Numbered from the stretch's first letter, positions 1 to 9,245 are shown. The stretch: 64,000 nt of DNA from Alkalitalea saponilacus (GCF_900168165.1 NZ_FUYV01000010.1:90328-154327), one strand, 5' to 3'. Program-made: numbers and translations. Notes: generated by a model not told the origin, from the letters alone.

Positions 1-1
1 A

Positions 2-787
2 TCAGATAGAGAAATTAAAGCAACCGCGCCACCACAGCCGGAATTAAATTTATTTGATGCTGAAGTTGATTTCAGCGAGGACTTTTTTGTGGTAACTGAA
101 CCTGAGTCCAAACCAGAACCAGAAAAAAGAGCCGCATCTGAACTTCCCTCAGCAGGAAGCGCAGCCGGCCGCACAATTTTAGTTGAAAGCAGGGGAGATG
201 CCGGGAGGCATATCAGAGGAACTGTTGTGGATGGCCTGACAGGGACGCCACTACCCGGTGTTGTTGTATTAGACAGGAAAACCAAGGAGGGAACCGTCAC
301 TGATGTAGATGGCCATTTTGATTTAACTGTTCCTGACAAAACCCCATCGCTTACTTTTAGTATGATTGGGTATCATCATCAGGAAGTGAGTCTTAATGAG
401 GAAGGCGCTGAGTTTAATATAGAAATGGAAGAGACGTATCTAGCACTTGATGAGGTGGTCGTAGTTGGCTATGGAAGACGAAGATTAAGAAATGTCACCG
501 GCGCGGTCAGAAGTGTTTTTGAAAAACCGGAGGATGACACGGAACATATTTTGCTGACTGCTCTTGAAAATACTCCAGAAGACTCCCTGGTGGTTGCAAA
601 ACTGGCTCTTTTCTATCTTCAAAAGGATGATTTAGAAGCCGCTGCCGATGAGCTTGATGAATTGCTGAAATTATTGCAATCCTCAGATAACCGGCAGCTT
701 GCAGATGAATCATTGGAAGAATTAAATGAAGGGAATATCCGACGAGCGATGCGTGCTCTCCGAAGGTTAATTGGTCAGTTGGAGTGA
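2..787 (+). CDS. carboxypeptidase-regulatory-like domain protein, 5' end outside window
   Basis: The frame is open from the window edge, so the true start lies upstream and the GTG at 89 is only internal. The visible 261 residues begin with an acidic, Pro/Glu-rich linker. A carboxypeptidase-D-regulatory-like beta-sandwich follows at about residues 70-140 (IRGTVVDGLTGTPLPGV, then TDVDGHFDL). It ends in LDEVVVVGYG, the sequence that usually joins this domain to a TonB plug in SusC-type receptors. No plug or barrel follows: after about 30 residues there is a helical, TPR-like tail (KLALFYLQKDDLEAAADEL). Bacteroidota have such proteins as anti-sigma or membrane-anchored partners of ECF sigma factors; that role is inference because the N-terminus is not visible. 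The domain call is firm, the function is not. Confidence 0.75.
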   Translation, partial: SDREIKATAPPQPELNLFDAEVDFSEDFFVVTEPESKPEPEKRAASELPSAGSAAGRTILVESRGDAGRHIRGTVVDGLTGTPLPGVVVLDRKTKEGTVTDVDGHFDLTVPDKTPSLTFSMIGYHHQEVSLNEEGAEFNIEMEETYLALDEVVVVGYGRRRLRNVTGAVRSVFEKPEDDTEHILLTALENTPEDSLVVAKLALFYLQKDDLEAAADELDELLKLLQSSDNRQLADESLEELNEGNIRRAMRALRRLIGQLE

Positions 788-807
788 TTCGACCTTTCCT
801 CTTCTTC

Positions 808-1215
808 CTAATTCTGACATATGGCCGGTTCATAAGTTGCGAACTCAGAATGAAATGAACTCATTTCATTTAGTTCTTCCGCAGACTCGTAATCAAAAAC
901 GGGAAGGCATCGTATTTTAAGTAGTTCAAGATTTATTCTTAAATCATTTCCTACCGATTTATAAATGTGAAATCCTTTATTCACGAAAGTATTTATGGTT
1001 GGAGTTTGCAGTGATGAAATGATTGCTTTAGTCACACCATCGCCTTTTAGCTCTTCCAAAATCTCTTCATAAGAAGCTGAAAGCCCCTTTGATTTATACC
1101 AGGTAACCAGATTGTCCCTGATATCAAAAATGCAAATTGCACCGGATGTTTCAAAATTTTCGGCAATGGTGTACCTGTTGCGTGAGCAGTCAATTACGGG
1201 AATAAAAACTTTCAT
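808..1215 (-). CDS. NifX/NifB-like (dinitrogenase FeMo-cofactor biosynthesis fold) small protein
   Basis: This 135-residue soluble protein starts MKVFIPVID and has an N-terminal half of the form found in the NifX/NifB-C family: an opening beta strand, an 'F..S..I.I.DI' strand and a GDGVTKAIISSL strand-turn. In that family the domain binds metal-cofactor precursors, and many non-nif members exist in anaerobes and Bacteroidota with unknown roles. No other nif gene is visible, so nitrogen fixation is not implied. It is transcribed away from the two-component genes, with a strong palindrome at 1349-1388 in its upstream region. The family assignment rests on pattern only and is tentative. Confidence 0.45.
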   Translation of the reverse strand: MKVFIPVIDCSRNRYTIAENFETSGAICIFDIRDNLVTWYKSKGLSASYEEILEELKGDGVTKAIISSLQTPTINTFVNKGFHIYKSVGNDLRINLELLKIRCLPVFDYESAEELNEMSSFHSEFATYEPAICQN

Positions 1216-1348
1216 ATAGGTTAATGTTAAATTGTTGCTGATTGGTTTATGCAGATTCCTCTTAGAAGTGAAATCATATCAACAACACAAGGCCAAATTT
1301 CATGCCGGGTTATAAGTGGTTGTTAGTCAGGTGTGATGTGGTGCGATG

Positions 1349-1388
1349 TGTGTATACAAATGCTACAATACTGTAGCATTTATACACA
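1349..1388. promoter_or_regulatory. long dyad symmetry upstream of the NifX-like gene
   Basis: A 10-bp perfect stem (AAATGCTACA / TGTAGCATTT, loop ATAC) is extended by a 7-bp outer stem (TGTGTAT / ATACACA) with a 2-nt bulge. No T-run follows on either strand, so it does not look like a terminator. It sits about 130 bp upstream of the start of the minus-strand NifX-like gene and downstream of the response-regulator gene. An operator or a cruciform/RNA-processing site are both possible. Confidence 0.5.
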
Positions 1389-1503
1389 AAAGTTGTGGGT
1401 GATTCCTTGATGTGCTGTAGGCTGCACTTTACCCGACAAATATTTGCGGCTGTTAGAATTTATGTTTCTATGGCATTATCAGAAATACTCGTAAAACACC
1501 TGG

Positions 1504-2160
1504 TTATATTTCAATTAGCTGGTTTTTAATGGCATATACCACGAGGCTGGCTGTGTTTTTGCATTCTGTTTTCAACAGGATATTTGCTCGGTGCTTTTCA
1601 ACGGTTCTTTTACTTATAAATAGCTTTTCGGCTATTTCGTTGTTGGAGAGTCCCTGGCATATCTCTATCAAAATTTCCAATTCTCTGCCGGAGAGCTCTT
1701 CTTCGGTTGTATTATGATGTTCTTTTAGTTTCTGGGTAAGTATCAGATTTCTAAGGAGCTCATGTGAGAAGTAATTTCCACCGTCGGCAACGGTGGAAAT
1801 GGCTGTTCTGACCTCCTGTATGTCGCTATCCTTTAGAATGAACCCATTAACACCACATTGTACCATTTTGGTGTAATACTCCTGGTCATCATACATTGAG
1901 AGAGTTATTATTTTTAACTGCGGATTGATTTCCAGTGCCTTGCGAGTGGCTTCTATGCCATCCATTTCGGGCATGGCAATGTCCATCAGAACTACGTCAG
2001 GCATGTTATCCTGAAGTTTTTCAATAAACTCTTTACCATTAAATGCTTTGCCTGCTACCTCCATTTCAGGCATGGAGTTTAGGAGCATGGCCAGTCCGTT
2101 TAAAAACAGGGTGTGGTCATCTACCAAAAAAACCTTTATTTTTTCTCTCTCATTTTTCAT
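1504..2160 (-). CDS. NarL/FixJ-family response regulator
   Basis: A 218-residue two-domain regulator. The receiver domain (about 8-125) has the acidic pair D14/D15, the phospho-acceptor D60 in VVLMDIAMPEMDG, the conserved Thr strand (IITLS) and the Lys in FILKD. The C-terminal LuxR-type helix-turn-helix (about 155-215) has LSGRELEILIEICQGLSNNE followed by AEKLFISKRTVEKHRANIL. It overlaps the 3' end of the upstream histidine kinase gene by 11 bp, so the two are translated as a pair. The kinase presumably phosphorylates D60 and the regulator binds DNA as a dimer. The signal and target genes cannot be read from the sequence. Confidence 0.93.
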   Translation of the reverse strand: MKNEREKIKVFLVDDHTLFLNGLAMLLNSMPEMEVAGKAFNGKEFIEKLQDNMPDVVLMDIAMPEMDGIEATRKALEINPQLKIITLSMYDDQEYYTKMVQCGVNGFILKDSDIQEVRTAISTVADGGNYFSHELLRNLILTQKLKEHHNTTEEELSGRELEILIEICQGLSNNEIAEKLFISKRTVEKHRANILLKTECKNTASLVVYAIKNQLIEI

Positions 2161-3109
2161 TTACAGGAATTGTAATGATTACATAAACTCCTTTGTTTTT
2201 ATTTGAAAAGACCTCCATTGTTCCATGATTTGATTTAATGCGACTGAACATATTGAAGTATCCGGAGCCTGAATCTTTTTTGTCTGCAAACAGGTTTTGA
2301 GTATCAAATCCAACGCCGTTGTCTTTGTATTTTAGTTCAATGCATTTGTTTTTAATCTGGAAATCAATATCTACTTTAGTGGCTTCGGAGTGTTTAATGG
2401 TGTTGTTCACAAGTTCACACACCGACCGGTAAACAAGAATCTCAATACTTTCTGAAAATCTTGTGTCAAGTGCGTTGGTTTTAAATGCTACTTTTAGGCC
2501 TTTGCTTTGATTTACTTTGTTTATGAAGTTTCGGATGGCTTTGGCCACACCAAAGTTCTTAAGCATATGCGGACTCAGATTGTTTGATATTTCCTGCACG
2601 CTTTTAATGGCTTCGCCAATGGCCATGTTGGTGTTTTTTATAACCGAGAGGTTGGAGTCGTTTGTCTCATTTGCTGCCAGTGAACTGATGGACATTTTTA
2701 TGGTTGACAACAAAGGTCCCAATCCATCGTGAATTTCAGTGGCAAAGCGACGGCGCTCGCGCTCTTCGGCCTGGATGATGGCATTGAGCAATGCTTTTTC
2801 CTGATTACGTGTTTGCATCTCAACTTCTTTCATATACTGGAAGATTTTCTGAATAAGAAATACTCCTCCGGCAAAAAACAGACTGGTGATGGCACCCAGC
2901 CAAATATAAAAGAGTCTGTATGTTTGCGGTTCAACATCGGCAATAAATGGCAGTAACTCAGCCAGCCTTTGCACAGCCATAAAAATAAAACCAAATGAAA
3001 TCAAAATCCAGGAGAGGTTGTATTTGGTGACCCTGGTCAGTTTTACAGCAACGGCAGCTGCAAAAAACTGCAAAACGATGGTGATTGCAAGAGTGATTAG
3101 TAATGCCAT
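2150..3109 (-). CDS. DesK/NarX-type sensor histidine kinase
   Basis: A 319-residue membrane kinase. Three hydrophobic segments (about 1-22, 32-54 and 66-90) form a small membrane sensor with no large periplasmic domain. A short coiled linker leads to the HisKA_3 dimerisation helix with the phospho-accepting His at about 127 in FATEIHDGLGP. The HATPase domain carries the N-box (CELVNNTIKHSEA) and the G-box (KDNGVGFD, then GSGYFNMFSRI). It is encoded just upstream of, and overlaps, the NarL-type regulator, so it is the cognate kinase. The stimulus is unknown; the membrane-only sensor suggests a membrane or intramembrane cue. Confidence 0.92.
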   Translation of the reverse strand: MALLITLAITIVLQFFAAAVAVKLTRVTKYNLSWILISFGFIFMAVQRLAELLPFIADVEPQTYRLFYIWLGAITSLFFAGGVFLIQKIFQYMKEVEMQTRNQEKALLNAIIQAEERERRRFATEIHDGLGPLLSTIKMSISSLAANETNDSNLSVIKNTNMAIGEAIKSVQEISNNLSPHMLKNFGVAKAIRNFINKVNQSKGLKVAFKTNALDTRFSESIEILVYRSVCELVNNTIKHSEATKVDIDFQIKNKCIELKYKDNGVGFDTQNLFADKKDSGSGYFNMFSRIKSNHGTMEVFSNKNKGVYVIITIPVNEK

Positions 3110-3242
3110 GCATTTGGATTTTACACAAATCTACAAAATTATGCAATCAGAAACCCATGGCCGTATCGAAATTTGAACTGATGCGTCGTAACAATTAGAT
3201 TGAAATGTCAGTATAAGGGTTTATAATGTTTAGTCCCTCACG

Positions 3243-3413
3243 ATGAAAGCTTTTATAAAACTAATATTTCGCCTGTTTATTCTTCTTTTCCTGATAGCAG
3301 GATGTAGTGTTTTTAAACCATGTCCATGCCGCTTTAGTGAAATTGAGAGCGAGAACTCCCTTTATGAAGTAGGTAAATTCGATATGGCTCAGATTGTTCC
3401 TGAAAAAGAGTAG
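3243..3413 (+). CDS. small 56-residue lipoprotein
   Basis: A short frame beginning MKAFIKLIF has a hydrophobic leader and a clear lipobox, LIAGCS, with the lipidated Cys at about 21. The mature part is only about 35 residues and has a Cys pair (PCPC). It has the same general plan as the small lipoprotein at 6039-6167: short leader, lipobox, then a second Cys motif within ten residues. Both have an acidic C-terminus. No family is recognised. Lying alone between divergent genes, it could be missed by automated calling. Confidence 0.6.
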   Translation: MKAFIKLIFRLFILLFLIAGCSVFKPCPCRFSEIESENSLYEVGKFDMAQIVPEKE

Positions 3414-3704
3414 TTTTCCTTCCATATCAGGTATATAGCAGGAAACCGCAAGTCTAACAGTTTCTCGAAGAATTCCTTAACTACCCAACTAACAACCTTC
3501 AACTCTCAACTCCTTAACCTCTAACATAGAACCTTGAACAACTATAAACCATCAACCTTGAACCTTTCCCGCAATGCGGGTACCGATACTCGGCATTCTG
3601 TTTCACTTCAACTCCGCTGCACTGCGAAACATTGAACCTAAAACATTGAACAACCATAAACCCTAAACCATCAACCCTGAACCATAAACTTTGAACTTAA
3701 AACA
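3414..3704. repeat. degenerate AACC/CATCAACC intergenic repeat with GC hairpins
   Basis: No gene is seen here. The stretch consists of many imperfect copies of units such as AACCATCAACC, AACCTTGAAC and AACATTGAAC on the plus strand, from about 3480 to 3710. Within it lies the small hairpin CCCGCAATGCGGG at about 3569. The array runs into the 3' end of the TcdA gene. The same kind of units reappears at 4725-4790 and near 57980-58000, so it is a dispersed family rather than a chance run. Confidence 0.6.
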
Positions 3705-4520
3705 TTAAACCTCAACCTTTTCAACCCGATGATAAATATCCTGAACAACCAATCCGGCAATGGTAAATCCAAAAATTGAAGTGATATGCGCCGCTGTGCC
3801 ATTGATGACAGCTTTTTTACTACACCATTCGTGATTCGCCAGTTCCGGGTCGCCCGGAGCTACAACTGCTTTGGGACATAAACAGGCAGTGGTTCCACAA
3901 CTGGAACCTTCTCCTGAATTTTCAAGTAACTCGTCACTGTAAACGCACAAGAACTTCTTAGCCGGAAGGTCGCCTTTGCGAATCATTTTTCTGACCCTGG
4001 AGCCGAGTGGACAGCCTTTTACATCCCAAAATTCGGCCACTTTTATTCGGGTAGGGTCAATTTTTAATGAAGCGCCCATGGATGAAAACAGCATGGCATC
4101 TGTCCTGGTTGCCATTCTTATCAGGTGAATTTTACTGCCCAGACTGTCGATGGCATCAATGATGTAATCGTATTTTTCAAGTTCAAAGAAGTCGTGGTTG
4201 TCCTGATTATATATTTTTTGAATGGCAGTGATGTTTGCTTTCGGGTTAATTTCCAACAGCCGTTTTTTTAATACTTCTGTTTTTACCTCACCAACGGTTC
4301 TGGATGTGGCATGCAATTGCCGGTTAATATTAGTTACACAAACGCGGTCAGAATCCACTATGGTAAGATGATGAATGCCTGTCCTGACTAAACTCTCAGC
4401 ACACCAGCTTCCAACTCCTCCAATTCCGAAAATAATAACTCTTTTATTTGCGATTGCCTCCATGCGCTCCTTACCCATGAGCAATTCTGTACGCTGAAAT
4501 ATCCCCTTTTCTATCCCCAT
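3705..4520 (-). CDS. tcdA: tRNA threonylcarbamoyladenosine dehydratase (TcdA/CsdL, E1-like ThiF family)
   Basis: A 271-residue ThiF-fold enzyme. The nucleotide-binding loop GIGGVGS lies at 32-38, followed by the E1-type strand VDSDRVCVTNINRQLHA. A central segment YDYIIDAIDSL and a Cys-rich C-terminal part (SSCGTTACLCPK) match the YgdL/TcdA group rather than MoeB or ThiF. The enzyme uses ATP to dehydrate N6-threonylcarbamoyladenosine at position 37 of ANN-decoding tRNAs to its cyclic form. It is monocistronic here, flanked on both sides by repetitive intergenic DNA. Confidence 0.9.
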   Translation of the reverse strand: MGIEKGIFQRTELLMGKERMEAIANKRVIIFGIGGVGSWCAESLVRTGIHHLTIVDSDRVCVTNINRQLHATSRTVGEVKTEVLKKRLLEINPKANITAIQKIYNQDNHDFFELEKYDYIIDAIDSLGSKIHLIRMATRTDAMLFSSMGASLKIDPTRIKVAEFWDVKGCPLGSRVRKMIRKGDLPAKKFLCVYSDELLENSGEGSSCGTTACLCPKAVVAPGDPELANHEWCSKKAVINGTAAHITSIFGFTIAGLVVQDIYHRVEKVEV

Positions 4521-4830
4521 TTAACCTAAAAATATTTAATCAGAAAAACTGTGCAAAAATCGGAATGTCAATTGATAATACAAACAGTTTTCACAATTTT
4601 TAGGAATATTCCTGAAACGAGACCCAAGACTTCAGGACGAGTTCTCCCGAGACTTCGGGAGCAACTAAAAAACAAATTATAAAGACACGAAATGAACGAA
4701 GAGAGTGGCATTCCGCGAAGCGGAACAATCAACTTTCAACTCAAAACCATCAACTCAAAACCATCAACTCAAAACTTTTTACCATGAACCCAAAACAAAA
4801 AACAGATGCAAGGAGGTTTAGAAAGTCAGA
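4521..4830. repeat. intergenic stretch with GC hairpins and CATCAACTCAAAAC repeats
   Basis: There is no gene in this 310-bp gap. Visible elements are the hairpin CTCCCGAGACTTCGGGAG at about 4645, the hairpin TTCCGCGAAGCGGAA at about 4712, and then three near-perfect direct copies of the unit CATCAACTCAAAAC at about 4735-4775. It has the same character as 3414-3704, on the other side of tcdA. Confidence 0.6.
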
Positions 4831-5838
4831 TTATTGGATTTCGACACTCAACACATCTTTCAGGAAATCAATCAACTCTTCCCCTTTAAGGTTTTGAGCA
4901 ATGATGTTGCCTTCGGGGTCAAGCAGGAAGTTGGAAGGCAGCGCTCTTACCCCAAAAAGAGCAGCAGGTTCGCTGGCCCAGAATTTTAAATCTGAAATGT
5001 TAGTCCATTTCAGATGGTCATCTTCAATGGCATTTACCCAGGCATCGAAATCTCTGTCAAGAGAAACACCCAGGATGTCGAATCCTTTTTCGTGAAACAT
5101 ATCATGAGCTTTAACCAGATTTGGATTTTCGCGCCTGCAAAATACACACCACGAAGCCCAAAATTCAACCAGTAAATAGTTGCCATTCAATTTGTCGTAG
5201 AGGAATATTTCTTCTCCTTCAGGGGTTTTTGCCGAAAAATTTGGTGCTTTTTTACCAATGGCCACATCCTCATAAATACTTAAAAGACGCTGCATGATTT
5301 TTACATACTGTGTTTCATGGAGTGAAGTATCAAGTAATTCAATGTTGGCTCTTAGTTCCTCCGGAGTTAAGCGGAACGAGAAAAACCGATATAAGGCATA
5401 AGCCGATACCAGCGATTTTGGATGCTCTTTGATATACTCACGGATGTTCACATTTTCCAATTCTCTGTAAGCAACAAACTGGTCGTGAAGTGAGGAGCCA
5501 TCAACTTTGGATTCACGATGATTGCTCTCAGGGTCGAGGGTTACATGAATTTCTCCTTTCTCAAGAAAAACGAGAAAGGAACGACCCTCTTTTTCGGTTG
5601 CAAGACCGTATATTTCGGGTAATTCAATGACAGGTTTAAAAGAAAAACGGCCATCAATGATTTCAACAGAATCGATGGTTCTGAAAATTCTGTCGTCAAA
5701 TCTCTGCAAATAAACAGTTCCTGAATTTATGCTGACAACGTCCCCGCTGAGAATAAGTTCAGGCTGATTTGTTTTACATCCGTAAAACAAAAACACAATA
5801 AGTGGAGTAATTAACACGTTTATTAAAAATGTTTTCAT
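4831..5838 (-). CDS. TlpA-like thioredoxin-fold lipoprotein with DUF4369 domain
   Basis: A 335-residue protein with a signal peptide and lipobox ending at C21 (FLFYGC). Residues about 28-125 fit the DUF4369 domain (GDVVSINSGTVYLQRF, then SVEIIDGRFSF) that commonly precedes thioredoxin domains in Bacteroidota. Residues about 193-335 are an AhpC/TSA-Redoxin domain with the active site W-C231-V-F-C234 and the cis-Pro region ALPSNFLLD. It is expected to be an envelope-anchored disulfide reductase or thiol peroxidase-like protein; the partner is unknown. The CVFC active site is less usual than CxPC of TlpA. Confidence 0.88.
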   Translation of the reverse strand: MKTFLINVLITPLIVFLFYGCKTNQPELILSGDVVSINSGTVYLQRFDDRIFRTIDSVEIIDGRFSFKPVIELPEIYGLATEKEGRSFLVFLEKGEIHVTLDPESNHRESKVDGSSLHDQFVAYRELENVNIREYIKEHPKSLVSAYALYRFFSFRLTPEELRANIELLDTSLHETQYVKIMQRLLSIYEDVAIGKKAPNFSAKTPEGEEIFLYDKLNGNYLLVEFWASWCVFCRRENPNLVKAHDMFHEKGFDILGVSLDRDFDAWVNAIEDDHLKWTNISDLKFWASEPAALFGVRALPSNFLLDPEGNIIAQNLKGEELIDFLKDVLSVEIQ

Positions 5839-6038
5839 ATTTTTTTCATGTTGTTTTTACTTGATAAATAAAGGGTTTCAATTAATTAATACAAATAATG
5901 AGCCTCTTTTGTTTTAAAAAAAATGTAACCAAGATATTTTATTTTACGTTATAGAATCATCCAAAGTGAAATAAACCTGAGATTTTTATTGTCTGAACGA
6001 ACCATTTACACTAATTTTATACCATAAAAAACTAAGTT

Positions 6039-6167
6039 ATGAAGAAAATTGCGTCTGTTGCTGTTGTTCTGTTGCTGGTTGCATTGGCTTTCTCGTCGTG
6101 CAGAAGTAGTTGGGATTGCCCGGCTTACGGTCAGGTTATCGAAACAGAAGCTCCCGCTAAAGCCTGA
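6039..6167 (+). CDS. tiny 42-residue lipoprotein
   Basis: A frame starting MKKIASVAVV has a hydrophobic leader and a lipobox-like AFSSC with Cys at residue 21. The mature peptide is only 22 residues and contains the motif DCPAYGQVIE. A bipartite hairpin ending in a T-run (6247-6303) follows, consistent with a short monocistronic mRNA. It resembles the 56-residue lipoprotein at 3243 in plan. Function is unknown. Confidence 0.6.
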   Translation: MKKIASVAVVLLLVALAFSSCRSSWDCPAYGQVIETEAPAKA

Positions 6168-6435
6168 TATTTTTACTTATTGGTAAATATCAATAACGCG
6201 TAGGTTTTATAGTTTATAACCTGTGAGGAGTTTATTATACGGGATTAAAGAAATTACGAAGTAATTCTTTGAGCAAAAGGAAATCAACGATTTCCTTTTT
6301 TTTATGTTTACTCCTTTGTTCTGAAAATAATCGTCCTCTATATCTATTTTTTCATCATCCTTACTGCCTGTTAACCTAACCATCTAAATTTAACTTCATT
6401 TCACATTTCATCCAGAGAATCAGTCAGGTGATTGC
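6168..6435. other. leader/intergenic region between tiny lipoprotein and gapA
   Basis: Nothing coding is seen. It holds two adjacent hairpins (6247-6270, and the terminator at 6276-6303), then AT-rich DNA up to the gapA promoter. Confidence 0.5.
6276..6303 (+). terminator. rho-independent terminator
   Basis: The stem AAGGAAATC / GATTTCCTT with loop AAC is followed by an uninterrupted T-run. It would end the transcript of the tiny lipoprotein gene. Confidence 0.75.
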
Positions 6436-6466
6436 TTGAATGTTTAGTAATCATTTTGTATTTTTG
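6436..6466 (+). promoter_or_regulatory. Bacteroidota-type promoter of gapA
   Basis: TTG at 6436-6438 and TATTTTTG (TAnnTTTG) at 6459-6466 are 20 bp apart, the spacing expected of the Bacteroidota primary sigma factor. This predicts a start near 6472 and a 5' leader of about 75 nt. Confidence 0.65.
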
Positions 6467-6536
6467 TACCTCCAAAAACAGAAAAAGCTTCTTTAAACTT
6501 TTTTGTCAAGCGCTTTTACTTGTAATAATCACTTAA

Positions 6537-7562
<1,026 letters not shown>

Positions 7563-7590
7563 TTTATAAAGCTTTTTCCATATTTCACAG

Positions 7591-7624
7591 AGAGGGGTAA
7601 TTAACAATTACCCCTCTTTTTTTT
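7591..7624 (+). terminator. rho-independent terminator of gapA
   Basis: A perfect stem AGAGGGGTAATT / AATTACCCCTCT with a 2-3-nt loop is followed by eight or more T residues. Confidence 0.9.
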
Positions 7625-7684
7625 GTTTTTTTCATAATTAGTTGCGAATTTGTCGATATTGTATCTTTAACTAAAACTTAGATT

Positions 7685-8365
7685 ATGAAAAAAACCGTAG
7701 TTAGTTTTCTTACACTCACTCTCATGTTTGTAGGAACAGTTACATCCTTTGCACAGGTGAACTTTGGTGCAACTGCTGGTGTAAACATTGCAAATATCTC
7801 TTCTGATGAGGATGATTTTGACATGGACTCGAGAACCGGCTTGTTTATCGGTGTGTATGGAGAAATGTTCTTAACTGATCGGCTTTCTTTTCAACCCGGC
7901 CTTATATACTCCATGAAGGGAGCAAAGGCATCAGAATCCTTTATGGATGACGACTTTAATGATGATTTCGACGACTTCTTTGATGACTTCTTCGATGATT
8001 TTTTTGGTATGGAAGCCGATGTAACATTGAAACTTGACTATCTTGACATTCCTTTGATGTTTAATTATTATGTGTCTGAAGGCTTTTATATTCAGGCCGG
8101 CCCCCAGATAAGTTTATTACTCTCCGCGAAATATGAGTATGAATTCTCAGTGATGGGTTTCTCTGAATCGGAAACAGAAGATGTGAAAGATGAATTTAAA
8201 GGATTAGATTTGAGTTTTGGTATTGGTGCCGGTTATAAACTGGACTTCGGACTTGGCTTTTTTGCAAGGTATAACATGGGTTTGATGGATATTAATGATT
8301 TTGATGGAGATGATTTTAAATTGAAGAACAATGTTCTTCAAATTGGATTGACTTATTCTTTCTAG
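7685..8365 (+). CDS. outer-membrane beta-barrel protein (PorT/OMP_b-brl family) with Asp/Phe-rich loop
   Basis: A 226-residue protein with a signal peptide cleaved near SFAQ (residue 24). The sequence has alternating short amphipathic strands and ends in an aromatic beta-strand (LQIGLTYSF), typical of eight-stranded outer-membrane barrels common in Bacteroidota. The unusual part is residues 86-107, a low-complexity run of DDFFDD units that would form an extremely acidic extracellular loop between two strands. A palindrome follows at 8389-8420. Ligand and function are unknown; the acidic loop could bind cations, which is inference. Confidence 0.8.
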   Translation: MKKTVVSFLTLTLMFVGTVTSFAQVNFGATAGVNIANISSDEDDFDMDSRTGLFIGVYGEMFLTDRLSFQPGLIYSMKGAKASESFMDDDFNDDFDDFFDDFFDDFFGMEADVTLKLDYLDIPLMFNYYVSEGFYIQAGPQISLLLSAKYEYEFSVMGFSESETEDVKDEFKGLDLSFGIGAGYKLDFGLGFFARYNMGLMDINDFDGDDFKLKNNVLQIGLTYSF

Positions 8366-8388
8366 AATATTGCAATAAGTTACTATAA

Positions 8389-8420
8389 AGGAGGCAGTAT
8401 CAATTTTGATACTGCCTCCT
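8389..8420 (+). terminator. strong hairpin downstream of the barrel gene
   Basis: A perfect 13-bp stem (AGGAGGCAGTATC / GATACTGCCTCCT) with a 6-nt loop. The following sequence has no good T-run, so it may protect the 3' end rather than act as a classical terminator. Confidence 0.6.
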
Positions 8421-8491
8421 CTGATATTGTAAAAACTTTCAGGATAGTATTCAAAGGAAGTGTTTATAAGATATATTTGCCGTTTTATTCT

Positions 8492-8953
8492 CTATTCTTT
8501 CACTTCAAGACCTAACAAGTCGCTTAGTTTAATCAACTCTTCTTCTGCATCCTCTTTTTCCTTGAACCTGCAAATGGCTTGGCCTTTTTTATTGTCTTCA
8601 TTATAAAGAAATATTCTGAAGTCCGAATTTTTAACCTCAATTGAACGGTTACTCATGCTATAAACTCTATAAACTAGTTTTGTGTTTGAGAGGCCAATCT
8701 TCATTTTTGGACTTACATATTGCCAGTTGCCCAATCTGATAAAACCGAATAAGTTATTGGAGAATCGTATTTTGAAGTTATCAATGTCAATGGAGGCACC
8801 GGTGTTGGAGAACGCCATAAAACTCCCCAATACAATAAGTATTGCTCCCGAAAAAGATTGATATATGGTAGCAACTCCTACAGCAATTAAAAAGTAACCA
8901 GCAACAGCACCTGCTGGTCCAAAACTCTTGTCCAGATTGTAATGTAGTTTCAT
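8492..8953 (-). CDS. hypothetical membrane protein with two TM segments and a cytoplasmic domain
   Basis: A 153-residue protein. Two hydrophobic segments lie at about 13-30 and 34-50. A soluble region of about 100 residues follows, rich in beta strands (IDIDNFKIRFSNNLFG, then IEVKNSDFRIFL) and ending in a charged helix. The plan resembles small PH-like or bacterial PH-domain membrane proteins, but no family is recognised with confidence. It is monocistronic and convergent with the barrel gene. Confidence 0.6.
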   Translation of the reverse strand: MKLHYNLDKSFGPAGAVAGYFLIAVGVATIYQSFSGAILIVLGSFMAFSNTGASIDIDNFKIRFSNNLFGFIRLGNWQYVSPKMKIGLSNTKLVYRVYSMSNRSIEVKNSDFRIFLYNEDNKKGQAICRFKEKEDAEEELIKLSDLLGLEVKE

Positions 8954-9245
8954 ATTTCCCTGACTCTATTTTAAAATTACGAAATGAAAACCTAATTCTC
9001 AAGAGAATTTCATCATTTTCATGACAGATAATGAATGGATTCAACACATAAGCCATGGTTGTTGTTTATAATTCGCTATTTTATAGGCGGATAGTGTGAG
9101 GTTTGCCGGTGTTGTTAAATAGTGAATGTAATAAAGCCGAGAATGCAGTAAACAATGTAATCCGATGGGTTGTTATTCTGTAGCTGGATTATTTTGCTTA
9201 TTTTTGAGCAACAAACTTTGAACTGACAAAAATCACTTTTTTATT

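Noticed and set aside
808..1215. Nitrogen fixation gene
   Set aside because: NifX-like proteins are common outside nitrogen fixation and no other nif gene is visible.
4735..4790. CRISPR array in the CATCAACTCAAAAC repeats
   Set aside because: Units are contiguous and very short with no spacers; no cas genes are seen.
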